From contig NZ_PPHG01000058.1 of NCBI RefSeq assembly GCF_002904295.1, positions 1 to 36,366 of the forward strand: 36,366 bases of DNA. The letters are read 5' to 3'. Positions 24,781-30,597 of the stretch are shown here, one piece after another. The notes beneath the pieces are model-generated. The model ran no database searches. It was given only the letters and a program-made list of their open reading frames with translations, and was not told where the DNA came from. Source of the DNA: Amycolatopsis sp. CA-128772 (GTDB lineage: Bacteria > Actinomycetota > Actinomycetes > Mycobacteriales > Pseudonocardiaceae). Both the position numbers and the translations under genes were made by a program. Position 1 is the first letter of the stretch. Each line of letters opens with the position of its first letter.

Positions 24781-24853
24781 GCCGGTATAGCTCAGCTGGT
24801 AGAGCATCTGTCTTGTAAACAGAAGGTCAGGGGTTCGAGCCCCCTTGCCGGCT
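24781..24853 (+). tRNA. tRNA-Thr (anticodon TGT)
   Basis: A canonical 73-nt cloverleaf. The acceptor GCCGGTA pairs with TGCCGGC (one G-T), the D-arm is AGCTCAGCTGGTAGAGC, the anticodon loop CTTGTAA gives TGT, and the T-arm is AGGGG-TTCGAGC-CCCCT. The discriminator is T and no CCA is encoded. It is convergent with the small membrane-protein gene whose stop is at 24872. Its ordinary D-arm contrasts with several members of the array near 30 kb. Confidence 0.95.
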
Positions 24854-24871
24854 CAAGAAAGCATCGAGGCG

Positions 24872-25327
24872 TCAGTGCGGCGGCTGCTGCGGCGGCCCGG
24901 CCTGGCCATAACCCGGCTGGGGACCAACGAAACCCGGCTGCGCCGCCATCGGATAGCCGCCCGGGCCCGGATACGGGGCGAAGCCGGGGTGGCGGGCCGG
25001 CCGCCCTCCCTTGGCGACGGCGATGGCGACCAAAAGCCAGGAGAGCACCGAGGCGGCGTCGAGTGGGAGGCCAACCGCCAGAAAGATCAGCTGGATCTCG
25101 TCCAGGTCCAGGTGGTTCGAGCTGCTCCAAGACGCCGCGTTCAGCGATACGAACTGCCACACGATGCTCGCCGTCGTCGTGATGAGCATGACGGCGAACG
25201 CGCCCGCCATGAGGCCCGAGACGCCCCTCGCGCGCCCGCGGATCGAAAAGATCAAGCCGAGTACGCCCACCACGAGTTGCAGGACCCGCGGGATGATCTC
25301 GATGCTCGCCAACGTAACGGGTGTCAT
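24872..25327 (-). CDS. Small membrane protein with Pro/Gly-rich tail
   Basis: A 151-residue protein, unrecognised. About three membrane spans (IIPRVLQLVVGVLGLIFSI, LMAGAFAVMLITTTASIVWQF, LDAASVLSWLLVAIAVA) are followed by a 45-residue cytosolic tail rich in Pro, Gly, Gln and aromatic residues (YPGPGGYPMAAQPGF). Such tails are common in actinobacterial membrane proteins and may mediate weak self-association. ATG 25327 has GGAGGG 5 nt upstream. It is 41 nt downstream of the HTH regulator on the same strand. Function unknown. Confidence 0.65.
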   Translation of the reverse strand: MTPVTLASIEIIPRVLQLVVGVLGLIFSIRGRARGVSGLMAGAFAVMLITTTASIVWQFVSLNAASWSSSNHLDLDEIQLIFLAVGLPLDAASVLSWLLVAIAVAKGGRPARHPGFAPYPGPGGYPMAAQPGFVGPQPGYGQAGPPQQPPH

Positions 25328-25368
25328 GCCTGCCCTCCGCAGCTGTCCCGGCCGTGCCGGCACGGATC

Positions 25369-25929
25369 CTATTCCGTGGCGCCGTCTCGCGGTGCGAGTT
25401 CGGGGTGCTCGCTGGGGAAGAGGATCGGGCTGAGCAGGTACCGGGTGCGGCCTGGGATGGGCTCGTTGGCCAGGCGGGGCAGGATCGCGTCGCGCAGTTC
25501 CGTGTTCATCGCGATCAGCTCCTCCCGGTCGAGCCAGATTGCGTGCTGCCGGTAGCCGACCGGGTCGGTGGCCGGGTTGGCGGATTCGCGGTCCAGGTAG
25601 GCGTTGAACTCCGCGATGAGGGCCGCGACCGCCACCGCGAAGCCGCGCCGGTGGTCTTCGCGCGACAGCGATGCGGCCGTGCCAGGGTCGATGGCGGCCC
25701 GTTCCGGGCGCAGCCGGTAGTGGCGCTCGACGGCTCCGCGGACCCGGCGTTCCTCGGCCACCTCCAGGATTCCGCCGGCGGCGAGCAGGTCGACGTGCCG
25801 GTACACCGTGGCCTTCGAGATGTCCGGCAGCAGGGCGCAGAGCTGGGCCGTCGTCTGCGTCCGGCCGCCGCGCATGGCGTGCACGATCCGGAGCCGGACC
25901 GGATGGGCCAGCAGTTCCAAAGTGTCCAC
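25369..25929 (-). CDS. Winged-helix transcriptional regulator (ArsR-like)
   Basis: A 186-residue regulator. An N-terminal winged helix (LLAHPVRLRIVHAMRGGRTQTTAQLCALLPDISKATVYRHVDLLAAGGILEV) is followed by a helical domain with RHYRLRPERAAIDPG and a C-terminal part likely to dimerise or bind ligand. GTG 25929 has no Shine-Dalgarno but sits 6 nt after a -10-like GACAGT with TTGCGA 17 nt further up, so it is probably leaderless. It is divergent from the hydrolase at 25986 with only 56 nt between, which suggests it controls that gene and itself. Confidence 0.85.
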   Translation of the reverse strand: MDTLELLAHPVRLRIVHAMRGGRTQTTAQLCALLPDISKATVYRHVDLLAAGGILEVAEERRVRGAVERHYRLRPERAAIDPGTAASLSREDHRRGFAVAVAALIAEFNAYLDRESANPATDPVGYRQHAIWLDREELIAMNTELRDAILPRLANEPIPGRTRYLLSPILFPSEHPELAPRDGATE

Positions 25930-25935
25930 TACCCA

Positions 25936-25964
25936 ACTGTCTCACGCGGTGCTACCGTTCGCAA
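25936..25964 (-). promoter_or_regulatory. Leaderless promoter of the winged-helix regulator
   Basis: On the minus strand: -35 TTGCGA (25959-25964), 17-nt spacer, -10 GACAGT (25936-25941), 6 nt to GTG 25929. A plus-strand TACCGT at 25953-25958 could be the -10 of the divergent hydrolase, so the two promoters overlap. Confidence 0.55.
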
Positions 25965-25985
25965 AAATGAGAAAGGTAGGGGACG

Positions 25986-27272
25986 ATGACGGGTGGGGAT
26001 CCTGCGGCGGTCGCCGTGACGGTGGTCGGGCTGGTGGGCGGACGGCGGTTTGCCGACGTCGAGGCGTTGTTCGCGCCGCGGCTGCGGGCGGTGGCGTCCG
26101 CCGAGACGCTGCGGGTCGGCTGGGAAGGGGAGATCGCCCGGATCGGGCCGGTTTCGGCCATCGGAGGCCCGGTGAGCGAGCCGGCCCAGGCGGGGCTGGT
26201 CCGGGTGCGCGTTCCGGTGACCTGCGAACGCGGCGGGCTCACCGTGGTCATGTCGGTCGACGACGCCGGCCTGCTGCACGGCCTCCGGCTCGCGCCACCG
26301 GCCGGGGCGACTTGGGAGCCTCCGCCGTACGCCGCCCCGAAGCGGTTCGGCGAGCGCGAGGTCACTGTGGGCTCCGGCCCGCTCGCGGTGCCCGGCACGA
26401 TGACCCTGCCGAAGGGGCGTGGCCCGTGGCCGGGGGTGGTGCTGCTCGGTTCCGGGCCGTGCGACCGCGACCTGACGACCGGGCCGAACAAGCCGTTCAA
26501 GGACCTGGCCTGGGGGCTGGCCTCCAGCGGTGTCGCGGTGGTCCGGTTCGACAAGGTGACCCACACCCACGGCCACGCCGGTTCCGAGCCCGGTTTCACG
26601 ATGGCCGAGGAGTACCTGCCGCACGCGCTCGCCGCGGTCCACCTGCTGCGGCAGCAGCGGACCGTGGACGCCGGGCGGGTGTTCGTCCTCGGCCACAGCG
26701 GCGGCGGCAAGGCGGCCCCGCGGGTCGCGGCCGCCGACCCGGCGGTCGCCGGCGTGGTGTGCCTCGCGGGCGACACGGTTCCGTTGGGCCAGGCCGCCGT
26801 TCGCGTGGTCCGCTACCTCGCGGAGCTGGATCCCGGGCCGGCCACGGCGGCGGCGGTGGAGTCGGTCACCCGGCAGGCCGCGCTCGTCGAAAGTCCCGGC
26901 CTGTCGCCCTCGACCCCGTCGGCGGACCTGCTCTTCGGCTGGCCGGCGTCGTACTGGCTGGACCTGCGCGGCTACGACCCGGTCGCGACCGCGGCCGCGC
27001 TGGCCAAGCCGATGCTCGTCCTCCAGGGCGGCCGCGACTACCAGGTGACGGTGGCCGACGACCTCGCGCGCTGGCGGGCGGCCCTGGCGCGGCACCCCGA
27101 CGCCACGATCCGCGTCCACGACGCCGACGACCACATGTTCTTCCGCGGCGAGGGGCCCTCGAAACCCTCCGCGTACGAGTCGCCGCAGCACGTCGACCCG
27201 GCCGTGGTCGCCGACATCGCCGGGTGGCTCAGCCGCGCAGGGCGCTGCCCGCCTGCCAGGCGGTCCAGCTGA
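25986..27272 (+). CDS. Alpha/beta hydrolase with N-terminal DUF3887-like domain
   Basis: A 428-residue protein. Residues 1-100 resemble the DUF3887/SnoaL-like cone that often precedes such hydrolases (VVGLVGGRRFADVEALFAPRLRA). The hydrolase domain has VLLGSGPCDRDLTTGPNKPFKDLAWGLASSG, nucleophile elbow VLGHSGGGK, acid in LQGGRDYQVT and histidine in DADDHMFFRGEG. No signal peptide, so cytosolic; probably an esterase or peptidase. ATG 25986 has AGGGG 3 nt upstream. Its 3' end overlaps the convergent L,D-transpeptidase gene by 44 nt. It is likely regulated by the divergent winged-helix protein. Confidence 0.82.
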   Translation: MTGGDPAAVAVTVVGLVGGRRFADVEALFAPRLRAVASAETLRVGWEGEIARIGPVSAIGGPVSEPAQAGLVRVRVPVTCERGGLTVVMSVDDAGLLHGLRLAPPAGATWEPPPYAAPKRFGEREVTVGSGPLAVPGTMTLPKGRGPWPGVVLLGSGPCDRDLTTGPNKPFKDLAWGLASSGVAVVRFDKVTHTHGHAGSEPGFTMAEEYLPHALAAVHLLRQQRTVDAGRVFVLGHSGGGKAAPRVAAADPAVAGVVCLAGDTVPLGQAAVRVVRYLAELDPGPATAAAVESVTRQAALVESPGLSPSTPSADLLFGWPASYWLDLRGYDPVATAAALAKPMLVLQGGRDYQVTVADDLARWRAALARHPDATIRVHDADDHMFFRGEGPSKPSAYESPQHVDPAVVADIAGWLSRAGRCPPARRSS

Positions 27273-28443
27273 TGGCCCAGTCGCCGTGGCCGTTGTTGAT
27301 GGCCAGCTGCGGGCCGCCCGAGTTGGTGACCTCGACGACGTCGCCGACGTTGAAGGTGTCGAAGAACCACTTGGCGTTTTCGGTGTTCATGTTGAGGCAG
27401 CCGTTGGAGACGTTGTCGCTGCCCTGCACGCTGACCGTCTTCAGGTTTTCGTGCAGGTACTCGCCGTCGCCGGAGATCCGGACGTTCCAGTTTTCCGGCG
27501 CGCTGTAGTAGCCGGGGTCACCCTTGCAGACGCCGTAGGTGCAGGAGTCCATGATCTTGTGCTCTTCCTTCCCCAGCACGGTGTGCGTGCCGTTGAAGGT
27601 CGGCGTCGGACCCCGCGGCGGGCTGTCGGCGGTCTTGCCCATGCTGATCGGCGCGGTCTTCACCAGCTGGCCGTTGTGGAACGCCTTGATCTGGTGGGTC
27701 TTGCCGTCCGCCTTGGCGATCCAGGAGTCGTGCACCTTGTAGGTGGCCGAGACGTCCTGGCCGCCGTACAGGCCGCCGCCGATCGGCATGCCGAAGGTCG
27801 TGGTCTCGAGCTTCACGGTCGAGCCGGCCTTCCAGTAGTCCTTGGGCCGGAAGTGCACCTCGCGCTTGCCCACCCAGTACCACCCGCCGTCCTGTGCGGG
27901 CGAGGACGTCACCTTGAAGGACTTCTCGACGGTGGCCTTGTCGGCGATGTCGCGGTCGAACTTCAGCCCGATGACCAGCCCGACCCCGAAGTCGCCGGAC
28001 GCGGCCTGGAAGAGCGCGGGAGTGGCCACCCCGGTGGGCTTGAGGGTGTGCACCTCCCCGCGCTGCTCGGACGCGTCGCCCGCCGGGTTCACGGCGGTGG
28101 CGGCCACCTGGTAGGTGGCCCCGTACCGGAGCGAGTCGTGGCTGGTCCACGTCGTCTTGTCGGGCGAGAGCTCGCCCTTGACGCCGTTGCCGGTCTGCGG
28201 GTTGGTGACGGTGACCGCCTGCAGGGTTCCACCCGACGCCTTGACGACGATCGGGTCCTTGGGGCTCAGCTGGTCCCCGGTGCCGAAGGCGACGGTGGCG
28301 GCGGGCACGCCGGAGGTGGTGGCGGTCCCGGTGGCACCGGCTACTCCGACTGCCAGCGCAGTCCCCGCGGTTTCGGTCTGCCCACTGCAGGCAGCCAGCA
28401 ACAGGACGGCCAAGCCCAGCCCGGCGATGCGGATCACTCTCAC
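27229..28443 (-). CDS. L,D-transpeptidase lipoprotein (YkuD domain)
   Basis: A 404-residue lipoprotein (lipobox VLLLAACSG, Cys19) that forms 3-3 cross-links in peptidoglycan. Two Ig-like domains precede the YkuD catalytic domain, as in mycobacterial LdtB/LdtMt2. The catalytic region reads YLHENLKTVSVQGSDNVSNGCLNMNTENAKWFF; the usual SHGC motif is SNGC here, so one conserved histidine is Asn while the cysteine remains. GTG 28443 starts the signal peptide; an alternative GTG is two codons later. It acts in the cell envelope. Its 3' end overlaps the convergent hydrolase gene. Confidence 0.92.
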   Translation of the reverse strand: MRVIRIAGLGLAVLLLAACSGQTETAGTALAVGVAGATGTATTSGVPAATVAFGTGDQLSPKDPIVVKASGGTLQAVTVTNPQTGNGVKGELSPDKTTWTSHDSLRYGATYQVAATAVNPAGDASEQRGEVHTLKPTGVATPALFQAASGDFGVGLVIGLKFDRDIADKATVEKSFKVTSSPAQDGGWYWVGKREVHFRPKDYWKAGSTVKLETTTFGMPIGGGLYGGQDVSATYKVHDSWIAKADGKTHQIKAFHNGQLVKTAPISMGKTADSPPRGPTPTFNGTHTVLGKEEHKIMDSCTYGVCKGDPGYYSAPENWNVRISGDGEYLHENLKTVSVQGSDNVSNGCLNMNTENAKWFFDTFNVGDVVEVTNSGGPQLAINNGHGDWAISWTAWQAGSALRG

Positions 28444-28511
28444 GCTCGTTGAGACGTTCGAGAAGCGCCGGAGTTGAGTAACGATCGGGTCTCTTGCGGT
28501 CCCGAAAGGGG

Positions 28512-28533
28512 GACGGCCCGGAAAGCCGCCGTC
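28512..28533 (-). terminator. Hairpin at the end of the injection-cargo-like gene
   Basis: GACGGC (28512-28517) and GCCGTC (28528-28533) form a 6-bp stem overlapping the TGA of the minus-strand gene, followed downstream by a run of C and T. A GC-rich actinobacterial-type terminator is likely. Confidence 0.4.
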
Positions 28534-29602
28534 AGCCTCCTTGGCCGAGCAGCCCCAGCAGGTCGCGGGGCAGGTCCTTCGAGTCGTGCGGTTTCTCCGT
28601 CCCTTCCGTCGTCGTCTCCGTGCCCATGATCGTGTTCAGCATCGTCTCCGTCTGCGCCGAAGTGAACCTCCGGGCCTTCGCCTGCGGCGTCACGTGCAAC
28701 GCGTCGGCGATCTTCTGCGCGTACACGTCCGGCTTGTTGCCGTCCGTTGCCGGCGCGTACGCCTCCATCACCTCCAGCAGCGTCGGGTCCTCGCCCAGGT
28801 CCGGGTTGTGGAACAGCTGGAACCGGAGGTTCTCCCGCGCCGCTTTGCGGCCGGTGGCTTCGTCCGGGAAGATCAAGAACAGGCGCTCGTCGTGGCCTAT
28901 CGAGCCCGACAGGGGCTCGTCCTTTCGCAGCGCTCCCGGGTTGTTCGTGCGCCAGGCCAGTGTCCCGTCGAAGCGGACCGTGGCCTCGTAGACGATGAAC
29001 TGCTTGCCCGCCAAGGTTATCGCGTCGCCCGCACGCAGCTTCAGGTTCTTGTTCAGCTTGATGATCTCGATCAGGCCGGCGTGGTCGAGCAGGCCGGACG
29101 CCAGCATCGAGTCCTCCAGCCTGCGGCCGTCGGTGTGCTCCATGCCGTTGAGGTAGCGGGCGGCCTCCGCCCAGTCGTGGCGCCAGACGTTGAAGCGGAC
29201 CGTGCCGATGATCGCCGCCCGGCGGTTGACGGCGACCACGGCGTCCACCACCGTTGTCGCGCCGTGGTGCCGGGCGCCCTCGGTCAGGTTCGCCAGCTGG
29301 GCCGGGGTCAACGACCTCACCAGGGCCGTCAAGCTGTCCTTGGCGTCGGAGTTCGCCAGCTGCCAGGCCGCGCGGGCCCAGTCGCCGTCCTTCACGTACT
29401 GCTTGAACTGGGCCACGTCCTCCTGGCCGGTGCGCTGGACGGCCAGCAGCCCGGCGACCGCCTGGTTGCCCGCGTGGCGCTGCAGGGCCTGGATGCGCCG
29501 GACCGCCGGCGTGCCGTCGTGCCGGTTCGCCCGGTCGCCCCGAGGGCCGCCGGCCGGTTGCGCGCGCCGATCCCGCCGGACTGGGCCCGTCATGACGTCC
29601 AC
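28532..29602 (-). CDS. Putative contractile-injection-system cargo with peptidoglycan-hydrolase-like domain
   Basis: A 356-residue protein. The disordered, Arg/Gly-rich N-terminus leads to LQRHAGNQAVAGLLAVQR (about residues 40-57). This is the motif typical of proteins associated with extracellular contractile injection systems, often beside DUF4157. A helical middle follows, then a C-terminal domain with LAWRTNNPGALRKDE, LIFPDEATGRKAARENLRF and EAYAPATDGNKPDVYAQKI. This resembles the NPGN...G..A...YAP..D.N...Y pattern of phage-type lysozyme/P5-like cell-wall enzymes. GTG 29602 is the start: GGAGG is 6 nt upstream. No structural injection genes are in the window. Cargo status is inferred from the motif only. 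Confidence 0.6.
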   Translation of the reverse strand: MDVMTGPVRRDRRAQPAGGPRGDRANRHDGTPAVRRIQALQRHAGNQAVAGLLAVQRTGQEDVAQFKQYVKDGDWARAAWQLANSDAKDSLTALVRSLTPAQLANLTEGARHHGATTVVDAVVAVNRRAAIIGTVRFNVWRHDWAEAARYLNGMEHTDGRRLEDSMLASGLLDHAGLIEIIKLNKNLKLRAGDAITLAGKQFIVYEATVRFDGTLAWRTNNPGALRKDEPLSGSIGHDERLFLIFPDEATGRKAARENLRFQLFHNPDLGEDPTLLEVMEAYAPATDGNKPDVYAQKIADALHVTPQAKARRFTSAQTETMLNTIMGTETTTEGTEKPHDSKDLPRDLLGLLGQGG

Positions 29603-29697
29603 TATGTGCCTCCGGGCCGCCCGGCGGCCAGCAGTCCGCGGAAGTTGCCCCGAACGAGGTAGCCGGTCCACTGCGTGGAATTGCTTTCGATAATACG

Positions 29698-29727
29698 TTG
29701 ACCGCACGCGCCGGGCTGCGTGATGAT
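29698..29727 (+). promoter_or_regulatory. Promoter for the leader ORF and tRNA array
   Basis: TTGACC (29698-29703), 17-18 nt, then TGATGAT (29721-29727), a near-consensus housekeeping promoter reading toward the leader ORF. No other promoter-sized gap exists between the terminator (ending 29908) and the first tRNA at 29927. On the opposite strand TATTAT (29690-29695) may serve the cargo-like gene. Confidence 0.55.
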
Positions 29728-29759
29728 GGTGCCACACGAAAGAACCGTTGGGAGTGATC

Positions 29760-29843
29760 ATGACGCACATGTGGACGCGGGAAGCGTGGCACGCCGCCTG
29801 TGTGTCGACGCGGTGCCACCGCCTTCCTGGCTCTCTGCCATGA
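29760..29843 (+). CDS. 27-residue leader peptide ORF upstream of the tRNA array
   Basis: ATG 29760 has GGGAG 5 nt upstream and the ORF ends at TGA 29841-29843. The peptide begins MTHMWTREAWHAAC and contains two Trp, three His, two Cys, three Arg, one Glu and three Ala codons. These are amino acids served by the downstream tRNA-like genes. It includes CGG, GAA and GCG codons that fit the CCG, TTC and TGC anticodons. A GTGGCAC/GTGCCAC inverted repeat lies inside it, and an intrinsic terminator begins 23 nt after the stop. This is the layout of a transcription-attenuation leader. Translation is unproven; the start site and composition are the only support. Confidence 0.5.
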   Translation: MTHMWTREAWHAACVSTRCHRLPGSLP

Positions 29844-29866
29844 CCTGATCCTGGTCGTGACACGGG

Positions 29867-29908
29867 AGCCGCCCCTCGGGAAACCGAGCCGGGCGGCTTT
29901 CTATTTTT
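29867..29908 (+). terminator. Intrinsic terminator between leader ORF and tRNA array
   Basis: AGCCGCCC (29867-29874) pairs with GGGCGGCT (29891-29898). Inside it CTCGG and CCGAG close a GAAA tetraloop, and a T-rich tract (TTCTATTTTT) follows to 29908. This is a classic Rho-independent terminator, uncommon in such GC-rich genomes. It lies between the only visible promoter and the tRNAs. Confidence 0.85.
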
Positions 29909-29926
29909 GTGTTCCCGCAATTGTTT

Positions 29927-29995
29927 ATCGGCGTGCTTCGGAAGCGGCGTGGTCTCCAAAACCACGGCCCGAGGGTTCGACTCCTTCCGCCGGTG
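29927..29995 (+). tRNA. tRNA-Trp-like (anticodon CCA) with minimal D-arm
   Basis: A 69-nt cloverleaf. Acceptor ATCGGCG pairs with CGCCGGT (one T-G), anticodon stem CGTGGT/ACCACG encloses loop CTCCAAA, and the T-arm is GAGGG-TTCGACT-CCTTC. The D-arm is only GCTT-CGG-AAGC with a 3-nt loop. A1-T72 and discriminator G73 match bacterial tRNA-Trp identity. CC then G follows, so CCA is not complete. It is the first member of the array, 18 nt after the terminator tract. A standard tRNA search could miss it because of the D-loop. Confidence 0.7.
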
Positions 29996-30048
29996 CCGTT
30001 TTTTCCTGCGCTCGTCTCGGCCGCAACCAGTGCGGGCGACGCGGGTGC

Positions 30049-30124
30049 GCCTCCGTGGCTCAGTGGACAGAGCGGCGGCTTCCGAAGCCGCAGGTCGCAG
30101 GTTCGACTCCTGCCGGGGGCACCA
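30049..30124 (+). tRNA. tRNA-Arg (anticodon CCG), CCA encoded
   Basis: A canonical 76-nt gene. Acceptor GCCTCCG/CGGGGGC, D-arm GCTC-AGTGGACA-GAGC with ordinary loop, anticodon loop TTCCGAA on stem GCGGC/GCCGC, T-arm GCAGG-TTCGACT-CCTGC, A73 and encoded CCA. It is the most conventional member of the array and would read CGG. Confidence 0.92.
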
Positions 30125-30157
30125 GCCGACGCGCCGAGAGGGGCGCGCCGGCCCGGC

Positions 30158-30229
30158 GGCGCGTTGGTCCAGCGGTACGGATCCCCGGTTTTCACCCGGG
30201 AGACCCGGGTTCGACTCCCGGACGCGCTA
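30158..30229 (+). tRNA. tRNA-Glu (anticodon TTC)
   Basis: A 72-nt gene. Acceptor GGCGCGT/ACGCGCT with a terminal G-T pair, D-arm GTCC-AGCGGTAC-GGAT, anticodon loop TTTTCAC on CCCGG/CCGGG, T-arm CCGGG-TTCGACT-CCCGG, then A73 followed by CC but no complete CCA. The D-loop is of ordinary size. It would read GAA. Confidence 0.88.
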
Positions 30230-30232
30230 CCG

Positions 30233-30301
30233 GGGAGACGCGCCGGAGCGCGGGCGATCCCTGCACGATCGCCTCGGTGGGTTCGACACCCACGTCTTCC
30301 A
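30233..30301 (+). tRNA. tRNA-Ala-like (anticodon TGC) with minimal D-arm
   Basis: A 69-nt cloverleaf. Acceptor GGGAGAC/GTCTTCC includes a G3-T70 pair and A73, the alanine identity elements. The D-arm is GCGC-CGGA-GCGC (4-nt loop) joined directly to the acceptor. The 7-bp stem GGCGATC/GATCGCC holds loop CCTGCAC, giving TGC; base 33 is C instead of the near-universal T. The T-arm is GTGGG-TTCGACA-CCCAC. It starts 4 nt after tRNA-Glu, and the next tRNA begins 2 nt after A73. Confidence 0.65.
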
Positions 30302-30303
30302 CC

Positions 30304-30377
30304 GTGGCCGATGCCGAAGGAGACGAGGCCCCGGGCTGTGGCCCCGGGCGAAGCCGGTGCGAGTCCGGCCGGCCACT
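30304..30377 (+). tRNA. tRNA-His-like (anticodon GTG)
   Basis: A 74-nt fold. Perfect acceptor GTGGCCG/CGGCCAC, anticodon loop CTGTGGC on CCCGGG/CCCGGG, T-stem GCCGG/CCGGC with the unusual loop TGCGAGT. The D region has a 3-bp stem (GCC/GGC) with an 11-nt loop containing GG, so it is not reduced like its neighbours. The discriminator is T and the preceding base is C, so the histidine identity pair G-1:C73 is missing. It may be mischarged, edited or non-functional. Confidence 0.55.
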
Positions 30378-30379
30378 CA

Positions 30380-30448
30380 CGCGCGCGGTTCGGCAACCAG
30401 CGGGGCCTCATGAGCCCCGCGGACGTGGATCGACACCACGGCGCGCGA
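30380..30448 (+). tRNA. tRNA-Met-like (anticodon CAT) with minimal D-arm
   Basis: A 69-nt cloverleaf. Acceptor CGCGCGC/GCGCGCG, D-arm GGTT-CGGC-AACC (4-nt loop), 7-bp anticodon stem GCGGGGC/GCCCCGC with loop CTCATGA, T-arm CGTGG-ATCGACA-CCACG with A at position 54, and A73. The anticodon stem lacks the initiator three-GC pattern at 29-31, so an elongator or CAT-type Ile tRNA is more likely. No CCA follows. Confidence 0.6.
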
Positions 30449-30458
30449 CTGCACCACT

Positions 30459-30529
30459 GACCCGTGTCATGACGGTCATGAGGCGGCCTGCAAAGCCGCC
30501 GGTACCGGGTTCGACTCCCGGGCGGGTCT
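30459..30529 (+). tRNA. tRNA-Cys-like (anticodon GCA) with minimal D-arm
   Basis: A 71-nt cloverleaf. Acceptor GACCCGT/GCGGGTC (one T-G), D-arm CATGA-CGG-TCATG with a 3-nt loop, 6-bp anticodon stem GGCGGC/GCCGCC with loop CTGCAAA, T-arm CCGGG-TTCGACT-CCCGG. Discriminator T73 is the cysteine identity base. CC follows T73. It is the last member of the array, 68 nt before the hydrolase start. Confidence 0.7.
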
Positions 30530-30597
30530 CCGGGCGGCGGAAACTGTCGGACCCCCGGTTTAGCCTCTGGAAGAGACCTGAACCGGGGGAGGAACCC

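Noticed and set aside
30340..30377. Cobalamin-riboswitch-like string (AAGCCGGTGCGAGTCCGGC)
   Set aside because: The string resembles a B12 box, but it forms the T-arm of a complete cloverleaf with paired acceptor and anticodon arms, and no cobalamin gene follows.
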